A stretch of DNA of 64,000 bases, taken from NCBI GenBank assembly GCA_026706075.1, contig JAPOZM010000069.1, positions 1 through 64,000 on the forward strand. Reading direction: 5' to 3'. The position numbers and the translations under genes are program-made. Every line of letters starts with the position of its first letter. Positions within the stretch are counted from its first letter, which is position 1. Shown in pieces: positions 52,675 to 60,758 of the stretch. Source of the stretch: Gemmatimonadaceae bacterium (GTDB lineage: Bacteria; Latescibacterota; UBA2968; UBA8231). The notes below the pieces were generated by a model. The model was not told the origin of the DNA, ran no database searches, and worked only from the letters and a program-made list of their open reading frames with translations.

Positions 52675-53346
52675 TCAGGGCGCCCGATCCTTCGGAAACC
52701 AGGTGACCCTCGGCGGGCCCGTCGAGGTGCTGCGGCGCTCCTCCATCATCTCCCGCAGGGTCTCCCGGGCGCCGCCGACGATGGGGTCGCCGTGCCCGGG
52801 CAGGAGGCTCTCGAAGTCGAGGTCGAGCAGGTGGGACAGGCTCTCCCAGGGCCGTGGATGGCCGTTGGGGTGGCCGCCGAGGGGGATGCCTCCCGGCGCC
52901 CACTTGGCGGTGGTGCCCAGGGCGTCGCCCACGAAGAGGAGGCCCCCGTGCCGCGGGGAGAGCAGGGCCTGCTCGCCGCGGGTGAGGCCGGGGACGCCGA
53001 CGGCGCGCAGGCCGCAGGGCAGCTCGTCGCCGTCGCCGTAAGGCTCCCAGCGGTCCAGGTCCTCGACCATGCAGGCGTCCTCGGCGGGCAGGTAGATCGG
53101 AGCCCCGGTGCGGGCGGCGAAGAGCCGGGCCGAGCGCTCGTGCCAGCCCACGGTGAGCACGATGGCCCGCACGTCCCCGGCCTCGGCGATCGGCTGGAGG
53201 GCGCTCCACTCGACCGGATCGATGAGGACGCTGCCGGCCTCCGTGCGCAGCCACCAGGACTCAAGGGACCAGACCTCCGGCCAGACGATCCGCCACTGGA
53301 ACAGTCCGGGCAGGACCTCCTTCATCGCCTCACCCCCGGTCAGCAT
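52675..53346 (-). CDS. metallo-beta-lactamase-fold protein with degenerate metal site
   Basis: 223 residues with MBL-fold topology: SVLIDPVEWSAL (strand with the first aspartate), AIVLTVGWHERSARLFAARTG where active enzymes have HxHxDH, GEQALLSPRHGGLLFVGDAL with the bridging aspartate, and SLLPGHGDPIVGG with a late histidine. The classical HxHxDH is reduced to GWHERSA, so the metal site is incomplete or single-metal. The start is the ATG at 53344-53346 (GAGG upstream); an ATG seven codons later is also possible. It follows the glycosylase gene closely. Confidence 0.72.
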   Translation of the reverse strand: MLTGGEAMKEVLPGLFQWRIVWPEVWSLESWWLRTEAGSVLIDPVEWSALQPIAEAGDVRAIVLTVGWHERSARLFAARTGAPIYLPAEDACMVEDLDRWEPYGDGDELPCGLRAVGVPGLTRGEQALLSPRHGGLLFVGDALGTTAKWAPGGIPLGGHPNGHPRPWESLSHLLDLDFESLLPGHGDPIVGGARETLREMMEERRSTSTGPPRVTWFPKDRAP

Positions 53347-53352
53347 GATCCC

Positions 53353-53784
53353 TCAGGGACGCTCCCAGGACGCCATCGGTCCGGGGACGACGACGAGACA
53401 GGGGTGCGGCTCGGGGCGGGCAACTCCCCGCAGCCGCTCGAAAGCCTCGGGAGCGCGCCCCTCGAGCTTGGCCGCCAGGTGATCCCGCTCGTGCAACAGC
53501 TGGCCCTCGGTCACCTCCATGGGCGCCGCGGGCGACGCCGGGCCGAGGATCCGGCCGCGGTCGAAGCGGTATCCCCGGCGGTCGGCCTCCTCGCACACGG
53601 CCCGCAGATAGGCGGCGACGGCGGCAGCCGGCGCCGGATGGGCGCGGAAGCGCTCGAGCTGCGGGTGGCTGCGGTAGCCGCGGGTGGCGCCGGCGATCAC
53701 CTTCTGGGCGAGGAGTCCCTCGCGCCAGAGGGCCAGGAGCCCCTTCCGGTCCAGGTACCGCGGGTGGAGTGACCAGAGGCGCAT
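53353..53784 (-). CDS. pyrimidine-dimer DNA glycosylase-like protein (Pyr_excise family)
   Basis: 143 residues starting MRLWSLHPRYLDRKGLLALWREGLLAQ, the hallmark of the T4 endonuclease V-like family, with RGYRSHPQLERFRAHP following. The N-terminal region supplies the amine for glycosylase/lyase action in T4 DenV; here Met-Arg rather than Met-Thr begins the protein, as in many bacterial members of unproven activity. Probable role is DNA repair of UV lesions. It is not certain to be active. The ATG is at 53782-53784, upstream of the MBL-like gene. Confidence 0.8.
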   Translation of the reverse strand: MRLWSLHPRYLDRKGLLALWREGLLAQKVIAGATRGYRSHPQLERFRAHPAPAAAVAAYLRAVCEEADRRGYRFDRGRILGPASPAAPMEVTEGQLLHERDHLAAKLEGRAPEAFERLRGVARPEPHPCLVVVPGPMASWERP

Positions 53785-53806
53785 GCTGCAAGGCCGTCGG
53801 CCGTTG

Positions 53807-55030
53807 TCAGGCCGGTCGGCCCTCGGCCGCCAACTCCCCCAGCGCCCCCAGGAGCAGGTCGATCTCCTCCTCGAGGTGGAAGAAGCAGACGCTGGCGCGC
53901 AGGCCCTCCACGGTGTGGGGCAGCGGCTTGATGACGATGTTCCAGCGCTCCTGCAGGGCCGCCGTCAGGTCCGCCCCCGTCCAGCCCCGCAGGCCGAAGC
54001 TGACCAGGGCCGCCGAGTCCTCCGCGCTCCGCGGCGTGTACAGCTCGGCGCCGTCGATCCGGGCCAGTCCCGCCTTGAGCCGGTCCGTCAGCTCGCGCAG
54101 GCGGGACCAGACCGCCTCCGGGCCGATCTCCTGGAGCCAGTCGGCCGCCGCCGCCCAGGCGTGGACCAGCGGCCACGACCAGGGGCCGTACTGGAAGCGC
54201 TGGGCCGTGTCGGGCAGCTCGAAGGTGTCGCTCTCGAAGTCGAGCCACTTCTCGGCGCGGCAGCCGGCGTAGGTGACCTCGATGTCGTGGAGCTTCTCGC
54301 GGCGGACCCACAGGGCGCCGGCGGCGTAGGGCGAGAACATCCACTTGTAGGAGAGGAGGCCGGCGAAGTCGCAGCCCAGGTCGCGGAGCCGGTAGGGCAC
54401 GGCGCCGCAGGAGTGGGCCAGGTCGAGGAAGGAGGGGATGCCGCGCTCCCGGGCCAGGCCGCACAGGGGCTCCGCCGGGAAGCGGAAGCCCATGTCGGTG
54501 GTCACGTGGCTCAGGGCCAGGAGCCGGGTCCGCGGCGTCAGGGCGGCGTCGGCGGCGGCCATCAGCTCCTCCCGGTCCTCGGCCAGGGGCAGCTTCACCA
54601 CCTCGACGCCGAGGCGCTCCCGCAGGTGCAGGCTGGGCAGCAGCAGGGCCGCCTCCTCGTTGTCGGAGATGACGATCCGGTCGCCGGCCTCCCACGGGAG
54701 GCCGCGGAGCACCGTGTGGAAGGCCTCGCTCACGCCGCGCATGACGGCCAGCTCGTCGGCGTCGGCGTCGAAGTAGCGCGCCAGGCGCTCCATGGAGCGG
54801 CGGCGGCGGGGGTACTCCTCTTCCGGGTAGATGATGTGCATGGGGCCGCGAGCCAGCAGCTCCTCCATGAGCCGCATGTGCTCGCGCGCCACCGGCTCCG
54901 GCGTGATCGATACGCCGCCGTTCTGGAACCAGACGTAGTTGGCCAGGGCCGGGAACTGGGCCCGCACCGCGGCCACGTCGATTGCGGCGGCGGCCGGCGT
55001 GGAGGGGGCCGGCTCGGCGGATGCGCTCAA
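53807..55030 (-). CDS. class V aminotransferase / isopenicillin-N-epimerase-like PLP enzyme
   Basis: 407 residues of the CsdA/CefD-like group: YVWFQNGGVSITPEPVAREHM near the start, VMRGVSEAFHTVLRG, LALSHVTTDMGFRFPAEPL, the cofactor aspartate in SFLDLAHSCGAVPY, and the Schiff-base lysine in LLSYKWMFSPYAAGALWV. It may epimerise, desulfurise or transaminate an unusual amino acid. The TTG start (55028-55030) overlaps the dioxygenase stop (TTGA), and no ATG or GTG gives a better length; GTG codons about 18 positions later are the alternative. Last gene of a four-gene operon. Confidence 0.82.
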   Translation of the reverse strand: MSASAEPAPSTPAAAAIDVAAVRAQFPALANYVWFQNGGVSITPEPVAREHMRLMEELLARGPMHIIYPEEEYPRRRRSMERLARYFDADADELAVMRGVSEAFHTVLRGLPWEAGDRIVISDNEEAALLLPSLHLRERLGVEVVKLPLAEDREELMAAADAALTPRTRLLALSHVTTDMGFRFPAEPLCGLARERGIPSFLDLAHSCGAVPYRLRDLGCDFAGLLSYKWMFSPYAAGALWVRREKLHDIEVTYAGCRAEKWLDFESDTFELPDTAQRFQYGPWSWPLVHAWAAAADWLQEIGPEAVWSRLRELTDRLKAGLARIDGAELYTPRSAEDSAALVSFGLRGWTGADLTAALQERWNIVIKPLPHTVEGLRASVCFFHLEEEIDLLLGALGELAAEGRPA

Positions 55031-55785
55031 GAGTCCAGGCCCCAGAGCCGCCGGCGCTCCTCGGGCCAGTCTTCCCATTCGGGGTTCAGCTGCATCACCG
55101 CCTTCACGTCTCGCTTGCGGCCTCCCGGCGGGAAGTAGTTCCAGCCCATGGCCCGCCGCGGACCGGCGCCGGTCTTGAGGCCGGTGGCGTGCCAGCAGGA
55201 GGGCGTCCAGATCAGGGTCCAGCGGGGGTCGAGCACGACCTCCACCTCCTGCGGGTGGCGGGCGTAGCAGTGCTCGGGGGGCTCCTCGTGGTTGCCGGTG
55301 GCCAGCTCGAGCTGCATCAGCTCGGCCTCCACCTCGTCGCGGGAGCGGTGGTGGCTGCCGGGCAGCACCCGCAGGGGCGCGTTGCTGGCGTCGTGGCGGT
55401 CGAGGGCGGTGCGGAAGGAGACCTGGCGCACGTCGGGCCCGCCGTCGACGTGCCAGTAGACCTGCCGGATCGACCGCCCCTGGGAGGCGTCGCCGATACC
55501 GCAGGCGCCCACGTGCAGGTCCTCCGCGCCGAGGATGCGCCGCGCCGCCTCCAGCAGGATCGGGCTCTCCACCATCTTCAGCAGGGGCTCGCCGATCATC
55601 AGGAACTGGCAGGCCAGGCGGTTGCAGCCGGGGAACTCGGTCTGCGCCCACACCGGCTCCACCTCCTGCTGGCGCGCGTCGACCTCGCGCACCCCCTCGG
55701 CGCCGAGGGGATTGGGGACGAAGAAGAAGCCGTTGCGCTCGAAGTGAGCCAGCTGCGCGTCGGTGATGCCGATGGCCCCGTCCAT
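55027..55785 (-). CDS. phytanoyl-CoA dioxygenase-family oxygenase
   Basis: A 252-residue Fe(II)/2-oxoglutarate oxygenase-like protein. The iron facial triad is visible as H112-x-D114 in YWHVDGGPD and H199 in PSCWHATG, with an arginine (about 210) placed to bind 2-oxoglutarate. It also has LRVLPGSHHRSRDE, the family mid-region motif. It would hydroxylate a small molecule, perhaps the product of a neighbouring enzyme. The ATG (55783-55785) lies two bases after the enolase-like gene; its stop overlaps the aminotransferase start. Confidence 0.85.
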   Translation of the reverse strand: MDGAIGITDAQLAHFERNGFFFVPNPLGAEGVREVDARQQEVEPVWAQTEFPGCNRLACQFLMIGEPLLKMVESPILLEAARRILGAEDLHVGACGIGDASQGRSIRQVYWHVDGGPDVRQVSFRTALDRHDASNAPLRVLPGSHHRSRDEVEAELMQLELATGNHEEPPEHCYARHPQEVEVVLDPRWTLIWTPSCWHATGLKTGAGPRRAMGWNYFPPGGRKRDVKAVMQLNPEWEDWPEERRRLWGLDS

Positions 55786-55787
55786 GC

Positions 55788-56864
55788 TCAGGCCCTCGCC
55801 ACCGTCAGCTCGTCCAGCTTCGCCTCGTCCAGCTCGACGCCGAGGCCCGGCCCCTCGAAGGGGGTCAGGTAGCTGCCCTCGGCCTTCACCCTCTCCTTCG
55901 CCGGCGAGGCCATGTAGAGGACGGGGCCCATGGGGTCGCAGGGCAGCTGCACCTGGGGCGAGGTGATCCCCACGGAGACCTGGGCGCTCACGCCGAGGGT
56001 CGACTCCTGGTCGGTGCCGATGAGGCACTTCAGGCCCATCGCCTCGGCCACGGACATGATGCGCTTGATGTGGGTCGGCCCGCCGGAGACGCAGGCGAGG
56101 TTGAAGGCGGTGCAGGCGCCGCTGTCGGCCGCCTCCCAGGCCTGGCGCAGGGAGCCGATGTGCCAGGTCACGGGCAGGTCGACGCGTTTCGTGAACTCGG
56201 CGCTGGTCCGCATGTCCCAGCTCGGCTGCTCGAAGTGGAAGGGCTCGTGACGGCGCAGCCGGTCGCCGTAGCGCAGCACCTCCTGCCAGTCGGAGAACCG
56301 GCCCGAGAAGTCGAGGGACTTGAGGCGGATGCTGTCGCCGTGCCTCGACTTCATCTCGGTGAGGAAGCGGTCGTCGAGCTCGGAGTCGCCGGAGACGTAG
56401 AACCGAAAGAGGTGGTGGCCGAGGTCGACGAGGCGCTGCAGGTAGGAGCCGGCCTGCTCGAAGTCCTCCTGCACCTGGCGGCCCCAGATCGGGTAGCAGC
56501 AGTAGAGACGGTCGCGCACCTTGCCGCCGAGCATCTGGTAGGCGGGCACGCCCTGCACCTTGCCGTTGAGGTCGTAGAGGGCCAGGTCGACGGCGGAGGC
56601 CACGTGGGCGTTGGAGACGGTGGAGCCCCACGGGCGGCCCCTCATGAAGTCGTTGATCTCGTTGATGCGGCGGGCGTCCATGCCCTTGAGCTGCTCGTTG
56701 AGCTGCCCCGCCAGGGCGGGCACGTCGTCGCACCTGCTGTCCGACGCCTCGCCGAGGCCGACGGGGCCGTCGTCGACGTGGAGCTTGAGGATGACGTGCC
56801 CCGAGAGCATCCCGTGGTAGCGCGGCGTCTCGATCTGGATGAGCTCGATCTTCTGGATCTTCAC
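55788..56864 (-). CDS. enolase-superfamily (mandelate racemase/muconate lactonizing-like) protein with altered active site
   Basis: 358 residues with the MR_MLE capping domain (VGLGEASDS, HVASAVDLALYDLNGK) and barrel. By-eye alignment gives metal ligands D185 (SLDFSG) and E212 (FHFEQP), but the third position reads VTWHIGS instead of a carboxylate. The usual KxK base pair on strand 2 reads R154-F-Y156 (HLFRFYV). The late segment is LIGTDQESTLG. So it is either a changed enzyme, perhaps a dehydratase with other acid/base groups, or a binding protein. The ATG is at 56862-56864. It sits between the M14-like and PhyH genes. Confidence 0.8.
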   Translation of the reverse strand: MKIQKIELIQIETPRYHGMLSGHVILKLHVDDGPVGLGEASDSRCDDVPALAGQLNEQLKGMDARRINEINDFMRGRPWGSTVSNAHVASAVDLALYDLNGKVQGVPAYQMLGGKVRDRLYCCYPIWGRQVQEDFEQAGSYLQRLVDLGHHLFRFYVSGDSELDDRFLTEMKSRHGDSIRLKSLDFSGRFSDWQEVLRYGDRLRRHEPFHFEQPSWDMRTSAEFTKRVDLPVTWHIGSLRQAWEAADSGACTAFNLACVSGGPTHIKRIMSVAEAMGLKCLIGTDQESTLGVSAQVSVGITSPQVQLPCDPMGPVLYMASPAKERVKAEGSYLTPFEGPGLGVELDEAKLDELTVARA

Positions 56865-56870
56865 GGTCTC

Positions 56871-58064
56871 CTATCCCCTCTCGATGTTGGGCGGCGGCGC
56901 CGCGGCCTCCCATTCGGGACCGGCCAGGGACGTTGCCAGGGTGCGGGCCACGCTCACCGCATGGGCGCAGGTCGCCTCCTCGGTGACGCAGTAGATCTGG
57001 TAGCAGTAGGCCAGGGTGCCGAAGCGGTCGGCGAGGTTGGCGAAGCAGCCTGCGCCGCTCAGGGGCGTGGCGCGCTCGATGGGGGTCACCCGCCAGTCCG
57101 AGTTCAGCGACAACAGGCCCGCGTCGACGCGCTCCGCCAGCTCGCGGCGGTCCGGGTCGGCGAACCACTCCGGGGCCATGGGGTTCAGCTTGTGGGCGCG
57201 AACGTCCTGGTAGTGGGTGTGGAGCTCCAGGTAGGAGAGCGGCCGCAGGCCCTCGGCGTACTCCCACAGCATGCGGGTCTCGGCCGGAGCGGCCTCGCCC
57301 GCCAGCAGGCGGCCGAAGCTGAACATGGGCACCTCGCCGTCGCCGTTGGTGCACGACCGCCCGCCGGCGGTGCCGTCGGGGTTGGGCAGGGGCACGAAGG
57401 CGAAGCGGAAGCGCTCGAGGAGCCGCCGCGTCAGGGCGCTGCCGTCGGTGAGCCAGTGGGCGATGGTCAGCACCGGGTGGGCGGCCGGCTCGGCGGGCTG
57501 CATCGTCGCCCCGATGAGGATGGTGTCGGCGGCGGCGCCCGTCGACTCCAGGGCCATGATCGGCCGGCTCTGGCAGGTGCGGCCGATCTCGCGGACCTCG
57601 AAGGGACCCGAGGCGGCCAGCATCCCCATCTCGTCGTAGATCTCGCGGACGCTGGCGTAGGGCTTGTTGGCGACCCGCACTTCCTCGCCCGGCCCCAGGC
57701 GGATCTTCAGGTCCACGTGGGAGCCTTCGGCGTGCTCGGTGTCGCGGGCCGGGATCGGCCGCCAGCGGCAGCGCCGGAAGAGCCAGTACGGCGGCGCCAT
57801 GTACGCGGCGCCGCTGGTCTCGGTGAACCGGAACCGCAGCCCCACGGTGCGGCGCTGGTCCACGTGGGAGACCAGGCGCACGTGGCAGGCGTACTCGCGG
57901 GGCACCCCGGCGCCGCCGAAGTGCTCCTCCAGGGCTTCGAGGAACCAGTCCGGCACGGGCTCGGGCAGGGGCAGGGCCTCGAAGGCGTCCTGGCCCGTGG
58001 GCCGGATCTCGCCGGCGCTGCCGCCCTCGAAGCCGGCGTCGACGCGGATGGACGTGTCGCTCAT
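56871..58064 (-). CDS. M14 carboxypeptidase-like protein with incomplete zinc site
   Basis: 397 residues. The N-terminal beta domain (about 1-135) resembles the AGBL/M14-associated sandwich. The peptidase-like domain shows REIGRTCQSRPIM, ILIGATMQPAEPAAHPV where the zinc motif HxxE should be (His replaced by Gln, Glu kept), FVPLPNPDGTAGG, YLELHTHYQD with the second zinc histidine, and a possible catalytic Glu in YCVTEEATC. The loss of one zinc ligand argues against normal peptidase action. The ATG at 58062-58064 is chosen over a GTG eight codons upstream. First gene of the four-gene operon. Confidence 0.72.
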   Translation of the reverse strand: MSDTSIRVDAGFEGGSAGEIRPTGQDAFEALPLPEPVPDWFLEALEEHFGGAGVPREYACHVRLVSHVDQRRTVGLRFRFTETSGAAYMAPPYWLFRRCRWRPIPARDTEHAEGSHVDLKIRLGPGEEVRVANKPYASVREIYDEMGMLAASGPFEVREIGRTCQSRPIMALESTGAAADTILIGATMQPAEPAAHPVLTIAHWLTDGSALTRRLLERFRFAFVPLPNPDGTAGGRSCTNGDGEVPMFSFGRLLAGEAAPAETRMLWEYAEGLRPLSYLELHTHYQDVRAHKLNPMAPEWFADPDRRELAERVDAGLLSLNSDWRVTPIERATPLSGAGCFANLADRFGTLAYCYQIYCVTEEATCAHAVSVARTLATSLAGPEWEAAAPPPNIERG

Positions 58065-58180
58065 GGAGCCGAAAGATTGGTGAATCACCCCGCCGGCTCA
58101 AGGCGGGGGGCGCCACTGGACGGCGCCGCCCGGGCGCGGCTGATTCCTCCTCCCCTTCCCCGCTGGCCAATGGAGACCCC

Positions 58181-60757
58181 ATGGAACCCGGTTACCCCTT
58201 CCTTCGCGAGTACCGCGGCGAGCAGCTCCTCAAGGTGGCCATGCCCCTCGGCGGCATCGGCACGGGCACCGTCTCCCTCGGCGGGCGCGGCGACCTGCGC
58301 GACTGGGAGCTGATGAACCGGCCGTCGAAGGGATTCGTCCCCAAGCAGGGCGACTCCTGGATCGCCCCGGGGCCGTCGATCCTGCTCCACACCCGCGAGA
58401 CGTCCTCCGGCCGCCGGCAGACGCGGCTGCTGGAGGGCCCGCTGGACCCCGTTCAGTACGACGGCCAGGCCGGCTGCGCGGTGAACAACCACAACCTGCC
58501 GCGCATGGAGTCGGCCGTCTTCCGCGCCGCCTACCCCCTGGCCGAGATCGACTTCTCCTGCCGCGACCTGCCGCTGCGGGTCCGCCTGCAGGCATTCAAC
58601 CCCCTGGTCCCGTGCGAGGTCGACGACTCCAGCATCCCCGCGGCGGTGCTGCGCTACCGCCTCCGCAACCCGGCGGCGGAACCGGTGGAGGCCTCCATCG
58701 CCTTCTCGCTGCCGAACTTCATCGGCGCCGACCGCTCTCCCCACGAGCCGACCTGCTACGCCACCGCCCACGCCTACGGACCGCGGCGCAACGTCAACGA
58801 ATTCCGCGGCGGCGACGGGCTGCGGGGCCTCTTCCTGCGCTCCGACGGCGTGCCCGCCAACCACCCGGCCTGGGGCACGATGGCGCTGACCACCACGGCC
58901 GCGGCCTGCTCGCACCGCACCGCCTGGGCGGACCTGTCCTGGGGGAACACCCTCCTCGACTTCTGGGACGACCTGACCGCGGACGGCGCCGTCGACGAGC
59001 GCACCTCGGACAAGGACGACCCCATGGCCACCCTGTGCCCTCGGGTCACGGTCGCCGGCGGCGGCGAGGCCGAGATCCTCTTCCTGCTGACCTGGCACTT
59101 CCCGAACCGCCTGGCCTGGGAGGCGGCGGACCACATCGACGCGGCGGCCGGCGGCGGTTGCCGCGAGGATGACTGCGCCCCGGAGCCATACCCCGAGTTC
59201 GTCGGCAACCACTACTGCACGCTCTACGACGACGCCTGGGACGTGGCCGCTCGCGAGATGGGACGGCTCGCCGGCCTGGAGACGCGCACCGCCGGCTTCG
59301 TCTCCGACTTCCTGGCCGCCGACGTGCCCGAGGTGATCCGCGAGGCGGCGCTGTTCAACCTGTCGACCCTGCGCACCCAGACCTGCCTGCGCACCGCCGA
59401 CGGCGACTTCCTCGGCTGGGAGGGCTGCCACGACACGCAGGGCTGCTGCCGCGGCTCCTGCACCCACGTGTGGAACTACGAGCAGGGCCTCGGCTTCGTC
59501 TTCGGCGAGCTTTCCCGCAACATGCGCAACGTCGAGTTCGCCCACGCCACCACCGACCGCGGTCAGGTGCAGACCCGCATCGGCCTGCCCCTCGACCCGG
59601 CCCCGGAGCGGCCCTTCCTCGCCGCCGCCGACGGCCAGCTCGGCGTGATCATGCGCTTCTACCGCGACTGGCAGCTGAGCGGCTCCCGGGAGCTGTTCGA
59701 CGCCCACTGGCCGCGGGTGCGGTCCGCCATCGAGTTCTGCTGGATCGAGCACGGCTGGGACGCCGACCAGGACGGCGTCATGGAGGGCTGCCAGCACAAC
59801 ACCATGGACGTGGAGTACTTCGGCCCCAACCCGCAGATGGGGTTCTGGTACCTCGGGGCCCTGCGCAGCGGCGAGGAGATGGCCCGCCACGCCGGAGACG
59901 ACGCCCTGGCCGAACGCTGCCGGTCCCTCTTCGAGTCCGGCAAGGCCTGGATGGAGGCGCACCTGTTCAACGGCGAGTACTTCGAGCACCGCGTCGTCCC
60001 GCCCGGCGCCGGCGCCGCCATCGACCCCGGGATCATCGCCGACCCGAACCGCGGCGACCTCGACGACCCCGCCCTCCAGCTCGGCCCCGCCTGCCTGGTG
60101 GACCAGCTCGTCGGACAGTACATGGCCCACGTCTGCGGCCTCGGCGACCTGATCGATCCCGGCCTCGCCCGCACCACCCTGCTCAGCATCAAGGCCCACA
60201 ACTGGCGCGACTCCTTCCTCGGCCACTTCAACCACTTCCGCAGCTACGCCGTGGGCGACGAGAAGGGGCTGCTCATGGCCAGCTACCCCCGCGGCGACCG
60301 GCCGCGGCAGCCCTTCCCCTACTGCAACGAGCTGATGACGGGGTTCGAGTACAGCACCGCCGTGCACATGCTCTACGCCGGCCTGGAGGAGGAGGGCCTG
60401 GAGTGCTTCGCCGCCGTCCGCGACCGCTACGACGGCCGCCGCCGCAACCCCTTCGACGAGGCCGAGTGCGGCCACCACTACGCCCGCGCCCTGGCCAGCT
60501 GGGGCGGGCTGCTGGCCTGGTCGGGGTTCGGCTACTCCGCCGTCACCGGCGCCCTGCGGCTGGACCGGGAGGGGACCTTCTTCTTCTCCACGGGAGACGC
60601 CTGGGGCACCTATACGCTGGAGGGCGGCCGCCTGAGGCTGGCCGTGAAGGGAGGGCGCCTGCGGCTGGCGAGCGTGGCCGTCGGCGGCGGCGCCGAGACC
60701 CGGCTGCCAGAGCCGGTGGTGCTCACCGAGGGCCGGGAGGTGGCGGTCCCGGTGTGA
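58181..60757 (+). CDS. GH116-family glucosidase / glucosylceramidase-like enzyme
   Basis: 858 residues. It has the N-terminal GBA2-type beta domain (PLGGIGTGTVSLGGRGDLRDWE near 22-43) and the C-terminal alpha/alpha barrel (DUF608). The likely nucleophile is E434 in THVWNYEQGLGF and the acid/base is D543 in CQHNTMDVEY, both matching the GH116 pattern. It also has GFEYSTAVHMLYAG near the end. Substrates in the family include beta-glucosides and beta-xylosides. No signal peptide is evident, so it may be cytosolic. The ATG at 58181 is the first good start. The gene stands alone, divergent from the M14-like operon. Confidence 0.88.
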   Translation: MEPGYPFLREYRGEQLLKVAMPLGGIGTGTVSLGGRGDLRDWELMNRPSKGFVPKQGDSWIAPGPSILLHTRETSSGRRQTRLLEGPLDPVQYDGQAGCAVNNHNLPRMESAVFRAAYPLAEIDFSCRDLPLRVRLQAFNPLVPCEVDDSSIPAAVLRYRLRNPAAEPVEASIAFSLPNFIGADRSPHEPTCYATAHAYGPRRNVNEFRGGDGLRGLFLRSDGVPANHPAWGTMALTTTAAACSHRTAWADLSWGNTLLDFWDDLTADGAVDERTSDKDDPMATLCPRVTVAGGGEAEILFLLTWHFPNRLAWEAADHIDAAAGGGCREDDCAPEPYPEFVGNHYCTLYDDAWDVAAREMGRLAGLETRTAGFVSDFLAADVPEVIREAALFNLSTLRTQTCLRTADGDFLGWEGCHDTQGCCRGSCTHVWNYEQGLGFVFGELSRNMRNVEFAHATTDRGQVQTRIGLPLDPAPERPFLAAADGQLGVIMRFYRDWQLSGSRELFDAHWPRVRSAIEFCWIEHGWDADQDGVMEGCQHNTMDVEYFGPNPQMGFWYLGALRSGEEMARHAGDDALAERCRSLFESGKAWMEAHLFNGEYFEHRVVPPGAGAAIDPGIIADPNRGDLDDPALQLGPACLVDQLVGQYMAHVCGLGDLIDPGLARTTLLSIKAHNWRDSFLGHFNHFRSYAVGDEKGLLMASYPRGDRPRQPFPYCNELMTGFEYSTAVHMLYAGLEEEGLECFAAVRDRYDGRRRNPFDEAECGHHYARALASWGGLLAWSGFGYSAVTGALRLDREGTFFFSTGDAWGTYTLEGGRLRLAVKGGRLRLASVAVGGGAETRLPEPVVLTEGREVAVPV

Positions 60758-60758
60758 G

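Noticed and set aside
53353..53784. Naming the gene denV
   Set aside because: The family match is clear, but the second residue differs from T4 DenV (Thr), and activity of bacterial members is not established.
55027..58182. A 1051-codon frame over the dioxygenase, enolase-like and M14-like genes
   Set aside because: Only codons from 55785 downward read as protein; the rest is out of frame with two well-supported genes.
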